Shown here piece by piece: positions 40,888 to 52,313 of a DNA stretch of 64,000 nt. The notes under the pieces are model-generated. The model saw nothing but the letters and a program-made list of their open reading frames with translations, had not been told where the DNA came from and made no database searches. Source of the stretch: Basfia succiniciproducens (GTDB taxonomy: Bacteria > Pseudomonadota > Gammaproteobacteria > Enterobacterales > Pasteurellaceae); assembly GCF_011455875.1 (NCBI RefSeq), contig NZ_CP015031.1, positions 1 to 64,000 of the forward strand, given 5' to 3'. The position numbers and the translations under genes were made by a program. How positions within the stretch are numbered: the stretch's first letter is position 1; every line of letters starts with the position of its first letter.

Positions 40888-41197
40888 TTTAAGCATTAAT
40901 AATCGTTTATCGCTTGAAGGTTTTGTAACCGAGCAGCCTAAACGAACTAAGAGTCCCAACGGTATTGAACATTGCCGGATTTGGTTGGAACATCGTTCCG
41001 AACAAATAGAAGCCGGGCTAAAGCGTCAAGCATGGTGCAAAATGCCCGTTCATATTAGCGGAACTCAATTAGTGCAGAAAACTCAAAGCATTACGGTCGG
41101 CAGTCATTTATTGGTGGTGGGGTTTTTAACTCTGCATAAAACTTCAAAAGGGTTGAGCCAATTAGTTTTGCATGCCGAGCATATCGAATATTTATAG
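40874..41197 (+). CDS. priB: Primosomal replication protein N (PriB)
   Basis: Single-stranded-DNA-binding OB-fold dimer that works with PriA in replication restart. The product [20 protein letters not shown] through [15 protein letters not shown] and [17 protein letters not shown] matches Haemophilus PriB. I choose the ATG at 40874 (107 aa), which overlaps the end of rpsF by 14 bp in another frame; a start at 40853 would add seven residues. Located between rpsF and rpsR, as usual. Confidence 0.93.
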   Translation: MLKSNLSINNRLSLEGFVTEQPKRTKSPNGIEHCRIWLEHRSEQIEAGLKRQAWCKMPVHISGTQLVQKTQSITVGSHLLVVGFLTLHKTSKGLSQLVLHAEHIEYL

Positions 41198-41202
41198 ATT
41201 AG

Positions 41203-41442
<240 letters not shown>

Positions 41443-41462
41443 TTTATTAGAGGATAACGGTA

Positions 41463-41912
41463 ATGCAAGTAATTCTTTTAGATAAAATTGTTCACCTGGG
41501 TAACGTTGGTGATCAAGTTAATGTTAAATCAGGTTTTGCACGTAACTTCTTAATTCCGCAAGGTAAAGCGGTTATGGCAACTAAAGCTAACATTGAACAC
41601 TTTGAAGCACGCCGTGCTGAAATCGAAGCTAAAGTTGTGGCTGAATTAGCAGCGGCTCAAGCTCGCGCAGCACAAATCGCGGCATTAGAAGCGGTAACTA
41701 TTTCTTCTAAAGCCGGTGACGAAGGTCGTTTATTCGGTTCTATCACAACTCGCGAAATCGCTGAAGCAGTTACTGCGGCAGGCGTTGAAGTAGCGAAAAG
41801 TGAAGTTCGTTTATCAACAGGCCCGATTCGTACATTAGGCGATCATGAAGTTAAATTCCAACTTCACGGCGAAGTATTCACAGCATTAAACGTAATCGTT
41901 GTTGCTGAATAA
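41463..41912 (+). CDS. rplI: 50S ribosomal protein L9
   Basis: 149 aa with N-terminal [29 protein letters not shown]-type domain, a long connecting helix (about 40-75) and the C-terminal rRNA-binding domain ([14 protein letters not shown]). Last gene of the operon, with a strong terminator. Confidence 0.97.
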   Translation: MQVILLDKIVHLGNVGDQVNVKSGFARNFLIPQGKAVMATKANIEHFEARRAEIEAKVVAELAAAQARAAQIAALEAVTISSKAGDEGRLFGSITTREIAEAVTAAGVEVAKSEVRLSTGPIRTLGDHEVKFQLHGEVFTALNVIVVAE

Positions 41913-41930
41913 TTAGCGAAAAATTGTTGA

Positions 41931-41958
41931 AAACCCGGCAATCAAGCCGGGTTTTTTG
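41931..41958 (+). terminator. Terminator after rplI
   Basis: Perfect stem AAACCCGGC/GCCGGGTTT with loop AATCAA and a TTTT tail, 18 bp after rplI. Confidence 0.92.
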
Positions 41959-42081
41959 TTGAGTAAAGACAGATATAATTTCCGCATTCCTTTCTGAGGT
42001 TCAGAACAAAATTTTCTCTCCTTGCTTTCCTCCCGCCACAATGTCAAACTTATAAAAATTAATTAAAATAAGGAGCTAACT

Positions 42082-44475
42082 ATGGCTCGTAAAACTATGA
42101 AAAAAACGACCGCACTTTTGGATCCCAATTATCAGCAGGAATTGGAAAAATACGATAATCCTGTGCCAAGCCGGGATTTTATCTTACAAGTCATCCGCGA
42201 ACATAATACGCCGATGTCCCGTGAAGAAATTCTGAAAGTCTTTGCAATTCAAGATGATGAACGGGTAGAAGGGGTACGTCGTCGGCTACGCGCCATGGAA
42301 AATGACGGACAATTAGTGTTCACTAAGCGTAAATGTTATGTTCTGCCGGAAAAACTGGATTTGCTTAGAGGTACGGTTATCGGACATCGGGACGGTTACG
42401 GTTTCCTGCAGGTGGAAGGTGTAAAAGAGGATTTATTTATTCCTAATACGCAAATGAAACGGGTAATGCACGGTGATTATGTATTGGCGCAGCGGGAAGG
42501 TTTGGATCGCAAAGGTCGTCGCGAAGTCCGGATTGTGCGGGTGTTGGAAGGGCGTAAAAAACAAATAGTCGGGCGCTTTTTCCTGGAGGAAGGCATTGGT
42601 TATGTGGTGCCTGATGACAGCCGGATTAATCGGGATATTCTCATTCCGAATGAAAATCGCTTAGGTGCCAGAATGGGGCAGGTTGTGGTGGTGGAACTCA
42701 AACCCCGGACCGCTTCCTTTAGTCAACCGGTGGGAATCATTACGGAAATTCTCGGGGATAATATGGCAAAAGGTATGGAAGTGGAAATCGCCCTGCGTAA
42801 TCATGATATTCCGCATACTTTCCCGCCGGAAGTGGAAAAACAAATTAAAAAATTCACTGAAGAAGTGCCGGAGGAGGCCAAAAGCGGTCGTGTCGATTTA
42901 CGCAGCCTTCCTTTGGTCACCATTGACGGCGAAGACGCCCGTGACTTTGATGATGCGGTGCATTGCCGCAGAGAGCAGGACGGTTGGCGTCTGTGGGTTG
43001 CTATCGCCGATGTAAGTTATTATGTGCGTTTACGTTCCGCTCTTGATACGGAAGCGCGTAATCGCGGTAATTCGGTGTATTTTCCTAATCGGGTAGTGCC
43101 GATGTTGCCGGAAATTTTATCGAACGGGCTTTGTTCGTTGAATCCTCAGGTGGATCGCCTGTGTATGGTCTGCGAGATTAAGCTCTCTGATAAAGGCGTG
43201 ATGAAAGATTATCAGTTCTATGAAGCGGTGATGAACTCTCACGCTCGTTTGACCTACACCAAGGTCGCCCGTATTTTAGAGGGTGATGAAGAATTGATCG
43301 AACGCTATCAGGAGCTGGTTCCCCATTTGCAGGAATTGCATAATATGTACAATAAGTTGCTGGAAGCCCGCCATCAACGAGGCGCCATTGATTTTGAAAC
43401 CATTGAAAGCAAATTTATTTTTAATGAAATGGGGCGTATTGAAAGTATTGAGCAGGTTGTGCGTAATGATGCCCATAAAATCATTGAAGAATGCATGATT
43501 ATGGCGAATATCGCGGCGGCAAACTTTATGGAACGTCATCAGGAGCCTGCGCTTTATCGTATTCATGCGGGGCCAAGTGAAGAAAAGTTAACTTCCTTCA
43601 GAAGTTTTCTTGCCGAATGCGGGCTAAGCCTTGAAGGCGGCATGAAACCGAGCACGAAAGATTATGCCAAATTGCTGGAACAGGTAAAAGAACGTCCTGA
43701 TGCTGAGCTTATCCAAACGATGTTACTGCGTTCTTTAAGTCAGGCGGTGTATAATGCGGATAATATCGGGCACTTCGGTTTAGCCTTAGAGGAATATGCT
43801 CATTTCACCTCGCCGATTCGTCGTTATCCGGATTTGACTTTGCACCGAGGCATTAAATATTTGCTGGCGAAAGCGCAAGGGGTAAAACGTAAGACCACGG
43901 ATACGGGCGGTTATCATTACAGTTTAGATGAGATGGACGTATTGGGCGATCATTGCTCAATGACGGAACGTCGCGCAGACGATGCAACCCGTGACGTAGC
44001 GGATTGGTTGAAGTGCGAATATATGCAGGATCATGTGGGCGATGAATTCGAAGGTATTATTTCTTCCGTGACCGGTTTCGGCTTTTTCGTGCGTTTAAAA
44101 GATTTATTTATAGACGGTTTGGTGCATATTTCTACTTTAGATAATGACTATTATCGCTTTGATGCGGCAGGACAGCGGTTAATCGGCGAGAACAGCGGCG
44201 CGGTTTACCGTATCGGCGATATTGTTAAAGTTAGAGTTGAGGCGATCAGTCTGGAGCAACGACAAATTGACTTTGCGCTTGTTTCCAGCGAGCGAAAACC
44301 TCGTCGCGAGGGAAAAACGGCAAAATATAATGCTAAGAAAGCCATGCGTTATGCCGAAAGCTTTGCTAAACAGCGTAAAAAAGCGGCCGCAACAAGCAAG
44401 GGGAAAAAGAAAAGTGCGGTCAAAAAATCGAAAAATTCAGTGAATAAAAAAGCAAACAAAAAGAGAACTTATTAA
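42082..44475 (+). CDS. rnr: Ribonuclease R
   Basis: Processive 3'-5' exoribonuclease active on structured RNA, including rRNA and tmRNA-tagged messages. An N-terminal HTH (about 28-80) and cold-shock domains ([17 protein letters not shown]) come first. The RNB catalytic core follows with the metal-binding [14 protein letters not shown] (near residue 277). A C-terminal S1 domain ([19 protein letters not shown]) and a Lys-rich tail complete it. 797 aa. Start ATG with AAGGAG. The stop overlaps the rlmB start by one base (TAATG), so the two are coupled. Confidence 0.97.
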   Translation: MARKTMKKTTALLDPNYQQELEKYDNPVPSRDFILQVIREHNTPMSREEILKVFAIQDDERVEGVRRRLRAMENDGQLVFTKRKCYVLPEKLDLLRGTVIGHRDGYGFLQVEGVKEDLFIPNTQMKRVMHGDYVLAQREGLDRKGRREVRIVRVLEGRKKQIVGRFFLEEGIGYVVPDDSRINRDILIPNENRLGARMGQVVVVELKPRTASFSQPVGIITEILGDNMAKGMEVEIALRNHDIPHTFPPEVEKQIKKFTEEVPEEAKSGRVDLRSLPLVTIDGEDARDFDDAVHCRREQDGWRLWVAIADVSYYVRLRSALDTEARNRGNSVYFPNRVVPMLPEILSNGLCSLNPQVDRLCMVCEIKLSDKGVMKDYQFYEAVMNSHARLTYTKVARILEGDEELIERYQELVPHLQELHNMYNKLLEARHQRGAIDFETIESKFIFNEMGRIESIEQVVRNDAHKIIEECMIMANIAAANFMERHQEPALYRIHAGPSEEKLTSFRSFLAECGLSLEGGMKPSTKDYAKLLEQVKERPDAELIQTMLLRSLSQAVYNADNIGHFGLALEEYAHFTSPIRRYPDLTLHRGIKYLLAKAQGVKRKTTDTGGYHYSLDEMDVLGDHCSMTERRADDATRDVADWLKCEYMQDHVGDEFEGIISSVTGFGFFVRLKDLFIDGLVHISTLDNDYYRFDAAGQRLIGENSGAVYRIGDIVKVRVEAISLEQRQIDFALVSSERKPRREGKTAKYNAKKAMRYAESFAKQRKKAAATSKGKKKSAVKKSKNSVNKKANKKRTY

Positions 44476-45212
44476 TGTCTGAAAATATTTATGGAATTCA
44501 TGCGGTAAATTCGTTTTTAGCAACCGCGCCGGAACGTTTAATCGAAGTTTATGTGTTAAAAGGGCGCGAAGACAAGCGCTTACAGCCTTTGCTTAAAGAA
44601 TTGCATCAGTTGGGCATTTCCGTGCAGTTTTTGAATCGTCAGACTTTAGATAATAAAGCTAACGGTGAAGTACATCAGGGTATTATTGCCCGGGTGCAGC
44701 CTGCCAAAGAGCTTAATGAAAACAATCTTGAGCGGATTTTATCAAACAACAAAGACCCGCTTTTATTAGTGCTGGACGGTGTAACGGATCCGCATAATCT
44801 CGGTGCTTGTTTACGTACGGCGGATGCGGCGGGCGTATGCGCCGTTATCGTGCCAAAAGATAAATCCGCACAGCTTACTTCAATTGCCCGTAAAGTTGCT
44901 TGCGGTGCGGCGGAAGTCGTGCCGTTAATCCGCGTCACCAATCTTGCCCGCACATTACGGGATTTACAGCAAAATCATAATATCTGGGTGGTGGGTACCG
45001 CAGGCGAAGCGACGGAAACCCTTTATCAAACGAAGCTTATCGGTCCGTTGGCGTTAGTTATGGGGGCGGAAGGCGACGGTATGCGCCGTTTAACCCGAGA
45101 ACATTGCGACCAACTCATCAGCATTCCGATGGCGGGTTCCGTTTCTTCACTGAACGTTTCCGTCGCTACCGGCGTATGTTTGTTCGAAATTGTAAGACAG
45201 CGTTTAAGTTAG
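44475..45212 (+). CDS. rlmB: 23S rRNA (guanosine-2'-O)-methyltransferase RlmB
   Basis: SPOUT enzyme that methylates G2251 in the peptidyl-transferase P loop. An N-terminal substrate-binding domain ([18 protein letters not shown]) is followed by the catalytic knot motifs [34 protein letters not shown] and [18 protein letters not shown]. 245 aa. Coupled to rnr as in E. coli. Confidence 0.96.
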   Translation: MSENIYGIHAVNSFLATAPERLIEVYVLKGREDKRLQPLLKELHQLGISVQFLNRQTLDNKANGEVHQGIIARVQPAKELNENNLERILSNNKDPLLLVLDGVTDPHNLGACLRTADAAGVCAVIVPKDKSAQLTSIARKVACGAAEVVPLIRVTNLARTLRDLQQNHNIWVVGTAGEATETLYQTKLIGPLALVMGAEGDGMRRLTREHCDQLISIPMAGSVSSLNVSVATGVCLFEIVRQRLS

Positions 45213-45254
45213 ATCTGGATGTAACCGAGAGTGCGGTAATTTTTACCGCATTTT

Positions 45255-45824
45255 TTATGCGCTTAAAATATCGTAAAGAGGAATATCCCAGCTTTCTACC
45301 GGTAATTTTTCTACCTGTTGGCATTGATGGGCAAGACCGACGGGCAAAAAGGATTTATTCTGCCAATTTTGCAATGTGCGATCATAGAAGCCGCCGCCCA
45401 TACCTAAACGATTTGCTGATTTATCAAAAGCCACTAACGGAGTAAAAATAATATCCAGCTGATTTAACGGCAGTACATTACGCACGTCTAATTTAGGCTG
45501 CAAAATACCGAAAGCATTTTTTTCCATCGGACTTGCGGTTTCATAGCGCAGAAATAATAAATGCCCTTGGCAGAAAGGGTGCAGAACCGGTAAATAAAGA
45601 TTTTTGCCTTGCTGCCACAGGCTTTCTATAAGCAGTTTTGTACTGATTTCGCCATCAAAAGAAAGATATAAAGCAATATGTTGCGCCTGTTGTTTTTCGA
45701 TGAAAGCTAACGCTTTTTCGGTAATGAGCTGTTCCGCTCGGGATTGCTCAAGTGCGGTTAGTTTTTGGCGAGTTTGTCGAATTTGAGTTCGAATTTGTTG
45801 GCGAAGCTGAGAAACGGTTTGCAT
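45255..45824 (-). CDS. fthC: 5-formyltetrahydrofolate cyclo-ligase
   Basis: Converts 5-formyl-THF to 5,10-methenyl-THF with ATP. 189 aa with the family motifs LRQQIRTQIRQTR near the N-terminus and the C-terminal PLVAFDKSANRLGMGGGFYDRTL, where GMGGGFYDR binds the nucleotide. It sits immediately downstream of 6S RNA, the conserved ssrS-fthC (ygfA) order of gammaproteobacteria, and is probably expressed by read-through of ssrS. Confidence 0.94.
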   Translation of the reverse strand: MQTVSQLRQQIRTQIRQTRQKLTALEQSRAEQLITEKALAFIEKQQAQHIALYLSFDGEISTKLLIESLWQQGKNLYLPVLHPFCQGHLLFLRYETASPMEKNAFGILQPKLDVRNVLPLNQLDIIFTPLVAFDKSANRLGMGGGFYDRTLQNWQNKSFLPVGLAHQCQQVEKLPVESWDIPLYDILSA

Positions 45825-45838
45825 AACAATAAATGATT

Positions 45839-46038
45839 GGAAGACCCCGAGATGCCGTTGTGGGTGGTCGGTCCTTGAACCCGACGGTTCAAGGGAATCG
45901 GTCGTAACTGTTTTTAGGCTTCTTGCATCAGGACCTCGAAGGTCAGGGCAAGCATGCTCACCAACTATAGAGAACCAATTCTAGAGTATGTAAGTATCGG
46001 CTCAGGGACGTAACCCGCTGACGAACACCTCAGGAAAT
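45839..46038 (-). ncRNA. ssrS: 6S RNA
   Basis: About 200 nt on the minus strand between zapA and fthC. The sequence starts ATTTCCTGAGGTGTTCG, contains CCCTGAGCCGATA, the central-bubble side GTTGGTGAGCATGCTTG, CCTTGAACC...GGTTCAAGG and GGCATCTCGGGG at the end, all aligned with E. coli 6S RNA. It binds sigma-70 RNA polymerase and mimics an open promoter. A TATAAT lies about 6 bp upstream of the 5' end (46045-46050 region). Confidence 0.93.
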
Positions 46039-46113
46039 CTTGTAATTATACTAACTTAAATTGTAATTATTGACCAGCATTTATTTAGCCAAATTATGCT
46101 GATTAGTTGAGTT

Positions 46114-46437
46114 TTAATCAATCGAATAAGACGCTTGTTGAGTTGGTGTAGAAGCCGAAATGCTTTCTAGCGAACGCGTGAGTTGCTCGATTTGATTTTG
46201 TAGTACATTTTCCGTTTTATGGGTTTTGTGTTGTTCCTGTAATAATTCAAAACTCAAATTTAAGGCTACAATTGCAAGGGCTTTTTCCACCTGTAAAATA
46301 CCGGTGCGATCTTTCATTTCGGTGACACGGGAATCCAATAGTTTAGCGGCTTCACGCAATGAATCATGTTGTTCTTCCGGACAATTCAAACGTAATACTT
46401 GACCTAAAAAATTTAACTCAATAGTTTTAGAGGACAT
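46114..46437 (-). CDS. zapA: Cell division protein ZapA
   Basis: FtsZ-ring-stabilising protein. The 107-aa product MSSKTIELNFLGQVLRLNCPEEQ, then LREAAKLLDSRVTEMKDR and VEKALAIVALNLSFELLQEQ, ends in a coiled coil. I choose the ATG at 46437 (AGGT upstream); the longer frame to 46500 would add 21 unconserved residues. Next to 6S RNA and the ygfB-type gene, as in E. coli. Confidence 0.93.
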   Translation of the reverse strand: MSSKTIELNFLGQVLRLNCPEEQHDSLREAAKLLDSRVTEMKDRTGILQVEKALAIVALNLSFELLQEQHKTHKTENVLQNQIEQLTRSLESISASTPTQQASYSID

Positions 46438-46565
46438 ATTATGGCTACCTGTTATGCAGAAATTTTTAGCTATTATGCCATATAGAAAAATTTTCGTCAT
46501 AGATAATCAACAAAAGAATGATAGAATGGCGTTATCTTATTCAAGACAATAACAGTGAACTAAAT

Positions 46566-47111
46566 ATGATTTCTTATTCAAGTTTAAATCAACAACTTAA
46601 AAGTGCCGATATCGGCGCAACCGCTTCCGAATTGCACGGGTTATTAAGCGGTTTAATTTGCGGCGGCATTAATGACGACAGCTGGCAACCGTTACTTTAT
46701 CAATTTACCAACGATAACCATGCGTATCCCATCGCTTTATTAAATGAAATCAAAGAAATTTATCAGGATATCGGGCAAAAACTTGCGGATATGGATAATT
46801 TTTCTTTTGAATTATGGCTGCCGGAAGATAATGAGGTTTTTGCGCGGGCGGATGCGTTGTCGGAATGGACAAATAATTTTTTGCTCGGTTTAGGGTTGGC
46901 ACAGCCTAAACTGGATAAAGAAACCGATGAAATCGGCGAGGCGCTTGACGATTTACATGACATTTGCCAGCTTGGGTATGACGAAGAAGATAACGAAGAA
47001 GATCTGAGCGACGCTTTGGAAGAAATTATAGAATATGTGCGCACCATTGCTTCGTTATTCTATACCCATTTCCATCGTCCGCAAGCACAAGAAAAACCTG
47101 TTTTACATTAG
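46566..47111 (+). CDS. UPF0149 family protein YgfB
   Basis: Conserved protein of uncertain role, 181 aa from the ATG at 46566. Family stretches are [47 protein letters not shown], and the acidic [24 protein letters not shown]. The longer frame to 46518 is not conserved with E. coli YgfB. Its place between zapA and pepP is the E. coli order. Confidence 0.9.
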   Translation: MISYSSLNQQLKSADIGATASELHGLLSGLICGGINDDSWQPLLYQFTNDNHAYPIALLNEIKEIYQDIGQKLADMDNFSFELWLPEDNEVFARADALSEWTNNFLLGLGLAQPKLDKETDEIGEALDDLHDICQLGYDEEDNEEDLSDALEEIIEYVRTIASLFYTHFHRPQAQEKPVLH

Positions 47112-47120
47112 GAAGATAGC

Positions 47121-48449
47121 ATGGATTTAGCTTATATGGCGGAATTGCCGGCGGATGAGTTTGTATTACGCCGGCAAAAACTGGCGGCGCAACTGACGGA
47201 TAATTCGGTGTTTATAGTTTTTTCCGAAGTTGAAAAACGCCGTAATAACGATTGTACTTATCCGTTTCGTCAAGATAGTTACTTTTGGTATCTCACCGGA
47301 TTCAATGAACCGAATTCTGCTCTGGTAATTCAAAAAAAAGGTAAGCTTGTTGAAACCACAATATTCGTGCGCCCTTCGAATCCGCTTATGGAAATCTGGA
47401 ACGGCCGTCGTTTGGGGGTTGAGCGGGCGGCTGAAAAATTACATTTAGATCAAGCCTTTTCTATTGATGATTTCGCGAGAATATTTGGTAAAATTTGCCA
47501 AAATTCGACCGCACTTTATCATTATCAAGGGTTGCAGCCTTGGGCGGATCAATTATTAGCCGAAACTTTTATTTCACCGCCGGATTATATTAACTGGGCT
47601 CCAATGTTGAATGAAATGCGTTTGTTTAAATCCGCTAATGAAGTGCGCCTTATGCAGCAAGCAGGGCAAATTACGGCATTAGGGCATATGAAAGCCATGC
47701 GTCAGACTCGCCCTAATCGGTTTGAATATGAAATCGAAAGTGAAATTTTACACGAGTTCAATCGTTTTGGGGCGAGATATCCCGCTTACACAACGATTGT
47801 CGCCGGTGGAGAAAACGCCTGTATTCTGCATTACACGGAAAACGATCAACCCCTTAAAGACGGAGATTTGGTGCTAATTGACGCCGGTTGTGAGTTTGCT
47901 ATGTATGCGGGCGATATCACCCGAACATTTCCCGTTAACGGCAAATTTACTCAAGCGCAACGGGAAATTTATCAAATTGTATTGAACGCGCAAAAACGGG
48001 CGATTGAGTTGCTTGTTGCCGGTAATTCCATTCAACGGGCGAATGATGAAGTGGTGCGCATTAAGGTGAAGGGATTATTAGACCTCGGCATTATGCGGGG
48101 AGATATTGACGAGCTTATTGCAAACAACGCTCACCGTGAATTTTATATGCACGGCTTGGGGCATTGGCTTGGGTTGGACGTCCATGATGTGGGCAGTTAC
48201 AGTAAGGAAGGACAAAACGGTGATCGCAATAGCAAAGTGCGGGATCGCCCGCTGGAAATCGGCATGGTATTAACCGTTGAGCCGGGACTTTATATTTCGC
48301 CGAAATCCGATGTGCCGGAGCAGTATAAAGGCATTGGCGTGCGTATTGAAGATAATATTCTGATTACGGAATACGGTAATAAAGTATTAACCGGTGCGGC
48401 GCCGAAAGAAATAGAGGATATTGAAGCCTTAATGGCGACTGAACGATAA
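47121..48449 (+). CDS. pepP: Xaa-Pro aminopeptidase
   Basis: Cytoplasmic manganese peptidase that removes N-terminal residues before proline. The N-terminal aminopeptidase-P domain is followed by the pita-bread catalytic domain. The metal ligands are seen in LIDAGCEFAMYAGDITRTF (two Asp), HGLGHWLGLDVHDVG (His), LTVEPGLYI (Glu) and GIGVRIEDN (Glu). 442 aa. 9 bp after the ygfB-type gene, so probably cotranscribed. Confidence 0.96.
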   Translation: MDLAYMAELPADEFVLRRQKLAAQLTDNSVFIVFSEVEKRRNNDCTYPFRQDSYFWYLTGFNEPNSALVIQKKGKLVETTIFVRPSNPLMEIWNGRRLGVERAAEKLHLDQAFSIDDFARIFGKICQNSTALYHYQGLQPWADQLLAETFISPPDYINWAPMLNEMRLFKSANEVRLMQQAGQITALGHMKAMRQTRPNRFEYEIESEILHEFNRFGARYPAYTTIVAGGENACILHYTENDQPLKDGDLVLIDAGCEFAMYAGDITRTFPVNGKFTQAQREIYQIVLNAQKRAIELLVAGNSIQRANDEVVRIKVKGLLDLGIMRGDIDELIANNAHREFYMHGLGHWLGLDVHDVGSYSKEGQNGDRNSKVRDRPLEIGMVLTVEPGLYISPKSDVPEQYKGIGVRIEDNILITEYGNKVLTGAAPKEIEDIEALMATER

Positions 48450-48477
48450 AAAGTGCGGTATTTTTACCGCACTTTTT
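48448..48477. terminator. Uptake-signal hairpin terminator between pepP and mnmE
   Basis: Perfect stem AAAAAGTGCGGTA/TACCGCACTTTTT, a paired uptake signal, overlapping the pepP stop codon. It can serve both convergent genes. Confidence 0.88.
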
Positions 48478-48481
48478 TGTA

Positions 48482-49846
48482 CTATTTGCCGATACAGAAT
48501 GAACTGAAAATATTGCCGAGCAAATCGTCGGAAGTAAATTTCCCGGTAATTTCGCCTAAGTAATCTTGCACGATACGTAATTCTTCAGCCAATAATTCGC
48601 CGGCATGGAACTGCGTCAGTTGAACGCGACCGATTTGCAAATGCTCTGCGGCATGTTCCAGCGCTTCCAAATGGCGGCGACGGGCAAGGAATCCGCCTTC
48701 GGTACCGGTTTGATAACCCATAGACTGTTTTAAATGTTCGCGCAATAGAGAAACGCCTTGCTGGGTTTGTGCGGACAAACGAATTACCGTAAAACCTTCC
48801 TGTTCTTCAATACTTTCTTTTTCACCGCTTAAATCCGATTTATTACGTACGATAGTGACCGGAATATTGCCCGGTAATTTGGATAAAAATTCCGCTTTTG
48901 CCTGATCTAAATCCTTGCTGTCGGGATCCGTGCTGTCCAGCATTAAAATAACGCGATCCGCTTGTTCGATTTCGTTCCAGGCGCGTGTTATACCGATACG
49001 TTCCACTTCATCGGTGGCATCCCGCAAACCTGCGGTATCAATAATATGTAACGGCATACCGTCAATATGAATATGTTCCCGCAGTACATCGCGGGTTGTG
49101 CCGGCAATATCGGTCACAATTGCCGCTTCGCGCCCGGCTAAGGCATTGAGCAGACTGGATTTACCCGCATTCGGGCGCCCCGCGATAACCACTTTCATCC
49201 CTTCGCGTAAAATGGAGCCCTGTTTAGCCTCGGAACGTACTTTATCCAATTGACCGATAATGTCATTCAAATGGCCTTCAATTTTACCGTCCGCAAGAAA
49301 ATCAATTTCCTCATCGGGAAAGTCTATTGCGGCTTCCACATAGGTGCGTAAATAAATGACGGAATCCACCAACTGGTTTATTTTTTTGGAAAATTCACCT
49401 TGCAGAGATTTTAATGCGGAACGGGCGGCCTGTTCCGATGAAGCGTCGATTAAATCCGCGATAGCTTCCGCTTGCGCCAAATCTAATTTATCATTTAAAA
49501 AAGCCTGTTCGGAAAATTCACCCGGGCGCGCCAAACGAACGCCTTTTACCTGTAAAATGCGTTTTAACAGAAGATCAAGCACCACCTGACCGCCATGCCC
49601 TTGAAACTCCACCACATCTTCGCCGGTAAAGGAATTCGGTGATTTAAAATATAAAGCGATCCCCTGATCTAATATCGTACCGTCTTCATCTTTAAAAGGC
49701 AGGTAATTTGCCATACGAGGCTTTAATTCTTTGTCTACTACGGCTTTAGCCACTTCCGTCGCCAAAGGGCCTGATACGCGCAAAATGCCGACACCTCCGC
49801 GACCGATTGGGGTGGCTTGGGCAACAATGGTTTCTTTTGTCATCAT
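48482..49846 (-). CDS. mnmE: tRNA uridine-5-carboxymethylaminomethyl GTPase MnmE
   Basis: With MnmG it modifies U34 of tRNAs. 454 aa. The N-terminal THF-binding domain is [22 protein letters not shown]. The G domain has [12 protein letters not shown] (G1), DIAGTTRD (G2), DTAGL (G3) and NKSD (G4). The C-terminus is the invariant CIGK. Two ATGs in tandem start the frame; AGGA fits the first. Belongs to the rpmH-rnpA-yidD-yidC-mnmE cluster. Confidence 0.97.
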   Translation of the reverse strand: MMTKETIVAQATPIGRGGVGILRVSGPLATEVAKAVVDKELKPRMANYLPFKDEDGTILDQGIALYFKSPNSFTGEDVVEFQGHGGQVVLDLLLKRILQVKGVRLARPGEFSEQAFLNDKLDLAQAEAIADLIDASSEQAARSALKSLQGEFSKKINQLVDSVIYLRTYVEAAIDFPDEEIDFLADGKIEGHLNDIIGQLDKVRSEAKQGSILREGMKVVIAGRPNAGKSSLLNALAGREAAIVTDIAGTTRDVLREHIHIDGMPLHIIDTAGLRDATDEVERIGITRAWNEIEQADRVILMLDSTDPDSKDLDQAKAEFLSKLPGNIPVTIVRNKSDLSGEKESIEEQEGFTVIRLSAQTQQGVSLLREHLKQSMGYQTGTEGGFLARRRHLEALEHAAEHLQIGRVQLTQFHAGELLAEELRIVQDYLGEITGKFTSDDLLGNIFSSFCIGK

Positions 49847-49863
49847 AAAATTTTCCTAAAATG

Positions 49864-49893
49864 TACCGCACTTTTGGGGATAAAAGTGCGGTT
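49864..49893. terminator. Uptake-signal hairpin between mnmE and yidC
   Basis: TACCGCACTTTT/AAAAGTGCGGT with a short loop, 18 bp upstream of mnmE. It could be a second terminator for yidC or only an uptake signal pair. Confidence 0.65.
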
Positions 49894-49916
49894 AGAATTT
49901 GTCGAGAAATTATAAC

Positions 49917-49950
49917 AAAAAAGGCATCAAACCGATGCCTTTCTTTTTCA
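49917..49950 (-). terminator. Terminator after yidC
   Basis: Perfect stem AAAGGCATC/GATGCCTTT with a 5-nt loop and T runs on both sides; 8-15 bp after the yidC stop on the minus strand. Confidence 0.85.
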
Positions 49951-49957
49951 TTGAGAA

Positions 49958-51580
49958 TTATTTTTTACGGGAATGTAAACCTTTTTTCTCTAATCCCCGA
50001 TAAATCAACTGTTGTTGAACAATGGTGATAATGTTCGAAACTAACCAGTATAATACCAGACCGGCAGGGAACCACAGGAAGAATACCATGAAAATCAACG
50101 GCATAAAGGTCATAATCTTTTGTTGCATCGGGTCAGCAACCGGAGTTGGTGACATTTTTTGCAATAAGAACATTGAGGCGCCCATTAAGATTGGCAAAAT
50201 GTAGTAAGGATCTTGCGCCGATAAGTCTTGAATCCAGCCGAAGAAAGGTGCATGGCGTAATTCCACCGCTTCCATAAATGTCCAGTATAATGCGATGAAA
50301 ATCGGCATTTGAATTAATAACGGTAAGCAACCGCCCAACGGATTTACTTTTTCTTCTTTGTAAAGTTTCATCATTTCTTGGCTCATATGTTGACGGTCAT
50401 CACCGAAACGTTCACGCATTTCCTGCAATTTAGGTTGCAGCATGCGCATTTTCGCCATAGAAGTATATTGAGCTTTGGTTAGCGGATAAAGAATACCTTT
50501 TACCACAATGGTTACGCCGATAATAGCCAGACCCCAGTTGCTTACAATGCTTTGAATCACGTTTAATAGCCAGAATAACGGTTTAGCAATAAACCAAGCC
50601 CAACCGTAATCAACGGTTAAATCCAAGTGATTTGCCACAGATCCCATTTTATTTTGCAGTTTAGGACCGGTCCAAAGCGCACTTTTGATAGTTTCGCTGC
50701 CGCCGGCAGGTACATTGACTACAGGACCACGATAGCCGATAAAGCCTAAACCGTTTGCCGTGCTGGTATATAGCTGATTATCCGCATCTTGGTTCGGGAT
50801 CCAGGCGGAGACGAAATAATGTTGTAATACCGCAACCCAACCCGCTTTAGTATCAATGGATAAGTTTTTATCTTTCATCTCATCGAAACTGTATTTTTTA
50901 TAGTTGGTATCGGCTGAAGAATAAGCGCCGCCGGTATAAGTCGGCATTGCCATGCTACCGGAACTTTTAACTAAAGTATGTTTTAATTGACCGTAAGGTT
51001 GAACTTCAATTGCTTCATTAGTTTGGTTTTGAATTTCATAATTGACTTCAATATCGTAAGAACCCGCTTTGATCACGAATACTTTACGATAAATAACACC
51101 GTCTTTTTCAAGAGTTAAAGGCACGCGTAATTCATTTTGACCGTCAGCCAGAGTGAATTGTTCGGCTTCAACCTGATAAGCCGCCCGACCGGCTTTCGTA
51201 TCAATCCCGTTTTTGCCAATCAAACCGCTTTGTGCGACATACACTTCATTCGGTTTGTTTTGTAACAGAATGAAACGCGCATCGGAATTTAATTCGGCCG
51301 CGTAATTGGTTAAGCTGGATTCAACCACATCACCGCCTAATGTATCCACTTTTAAGGTAAATACATCATTTTGAATGCTGATGATTTTGCCTTGCGCGAC
51401 ATTATCGACAGTTCCTTCCGTTGATGATGTACTTGCCGGCATTTCAGCATTTGAGGAAACAGCTTGCGCTTGTTCAGTTGCAACAGGTTTTGGCGTGTTG
51501 TAATCCATTTGCCATTGCTCATAAACAAGAAAAGAAATAAAGAGTAGTGCTAGTACCAATAAGCTACGTCTGGAATCCAT
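49958..51580 (-). CDS. yidC: Membrane protein insertase YidC
   Basis: Inserts and folds inner-membrane proteins, alone or with SecYEG. 540 aa. The N-terminal membrane helix ([20 protein letters not shown]) and the large periplasmic beta domain (about 60-330) are followed by the conserved five-helix core ([39 protein letters not shown], and the [19 protein letters not shown] region). A basic C-terminal tail closes it. It abuts yidD (1-bp overlap). Confidence 0.97.
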   Translation of the reverse strand: MDSRRSLLVLALLFISFLVYEQWQMDYNTPKPVATEQAQAVSSNAEMPASTSSTEGTVDNVAQGKIISIQNDVFTLKVDTLGGDVVESSLTNYAAELNSDARFILLQNKPNEVYVAQSGLIGKNGIDTKAGRAAYQVEAEQFTLADGQNELRVPLTLEKDGVIYRKVFVIKAGSYDIEVNYEIQNQTNEAIEVQPYGQLKHTLVKSSGSMAMPTYTGGAYSSADTNYKKYSFDEMKDKNLSIDTKAGWVAVLQHYFVSAWIPNQDADNQLYTSTANGLGFIGYRGPVVNVPAGGSETIKSALWTGPKLQNKMGSVANHLDLTVDYGWAWFIAKPLFWLLNVIQSIVSNWGLAIIGVTIVVKGILYPLTKAQYTSMAKMRMLQPKLQEMRERFGDDRQHMSQEMMKLYKEEKVNPLGGCLPLLIQMPIFIALYWTFMEAVELRHAPFFGWIQDLSAQDPYYILPILMGASMFLLQKMSPTPVADPMQQKIMTFMPLIFMVFFLWFPAGLVLYWLVSNIITIVQQQLIYRGLEKKGLHSRKK

Positions 51581-51840
51581 TATTTTTTCTCTACGTTGTT
51601 ATTAATTTTCGGTGGAACAGGATCGTATCCACCCTTACTTAAAGGGTGACATTTTAATATACGTTTGAGCGTAAGCCAACTACCTTTTAACGCACCGTGT
51701 GTTTTTATCGCTTCAATACCGTAACAAGAGCAGGTCGGCGTAAAGCGACAACGGGGGCCGATCATTGGGCTAATCGCCAATTGATAGAAACGAATCAATT
51801 TGACAAGGATTTTTTCGCCAAGCGAATGTGACGTTGCCAT
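51580..51840 (-). CDS. yidD: Membrane protein insertion efficiency factor YidD
   Basis: Small protein that helps YidC-dependent insertion. 86 aa with the family core [23 protein letters not shown], then [21 protein letters not shown] and [13 protein letters not shown]; three cysteines are conserved. It overlaps rnpA by 46 bp in another frame, as is common for this gene, and touches yidC. Confidence 0.94.
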
Positions 51841-52163
51841 AATTTGCTCAGAATTGCGGTAAATGTTGGATTATCAAGCTTGCCGATGCCGTGTTTGGCA
51901 ACGATAACAAAATCATAATTAGGTAATTCGTGTTGTAAAAGACGAAAACTTTCACGGCACAAACGTTTGACACGATTGCGTTCATGAGCTCGTTTCAAAT
52001 GTTTTTTAGCAACGGTAAGACCTAAACGGGGATATTGAAGATCGTTTCGACGGGCAAGAATTGTTATTTCAGGCGTACTGGCTCGTAGCGGCTGTTCAAA
52101 GACGTATTTGAATTGGGCGGGAGTTAACAAACGCAACTCCCTGGAAAAGTTCAGCTTAATCAC
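51795..52163 (-). CDS. rnpA: Ribonuclease P protein component
   Basis: Protein cofactor of RNase P in tRNA 5' processing. 122 aa, GTG start at 52163. [41 protein letters not shown] (the RNR-type RNA-binding helix) and [10 protein letters not shown] are conserved. Between rpmH and yidD, the typical order. Confidence 0.96.
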
Positions 52164-52178
52164 ACGAATGTGCAGGAA

Positions 52179-52313
52179 TTAAGCGGATAAACTTTTACGA
52201 CCTTTAGCACGACGACGAGCTAAAACCTGACGGCCGTTTTTAGTTGCCATACGAGCACGGAAACCGTGAGTACGGCTACGTTTTAATACAGAAGGTTGAA
52301 ATGTACGTTTCAT
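52179..52313 (-). CDS. rpmH: 50S ribosomal protein L34
   Basis: 44-aa basic protein read directly from the sequence: [20 protein letters not shown] is the invariant L34 start, followed by [23 protein letters not shown] at 52313, stop at 52179. Divergent from dnaA and 15 bp before rnpA. Confidence 0.97.
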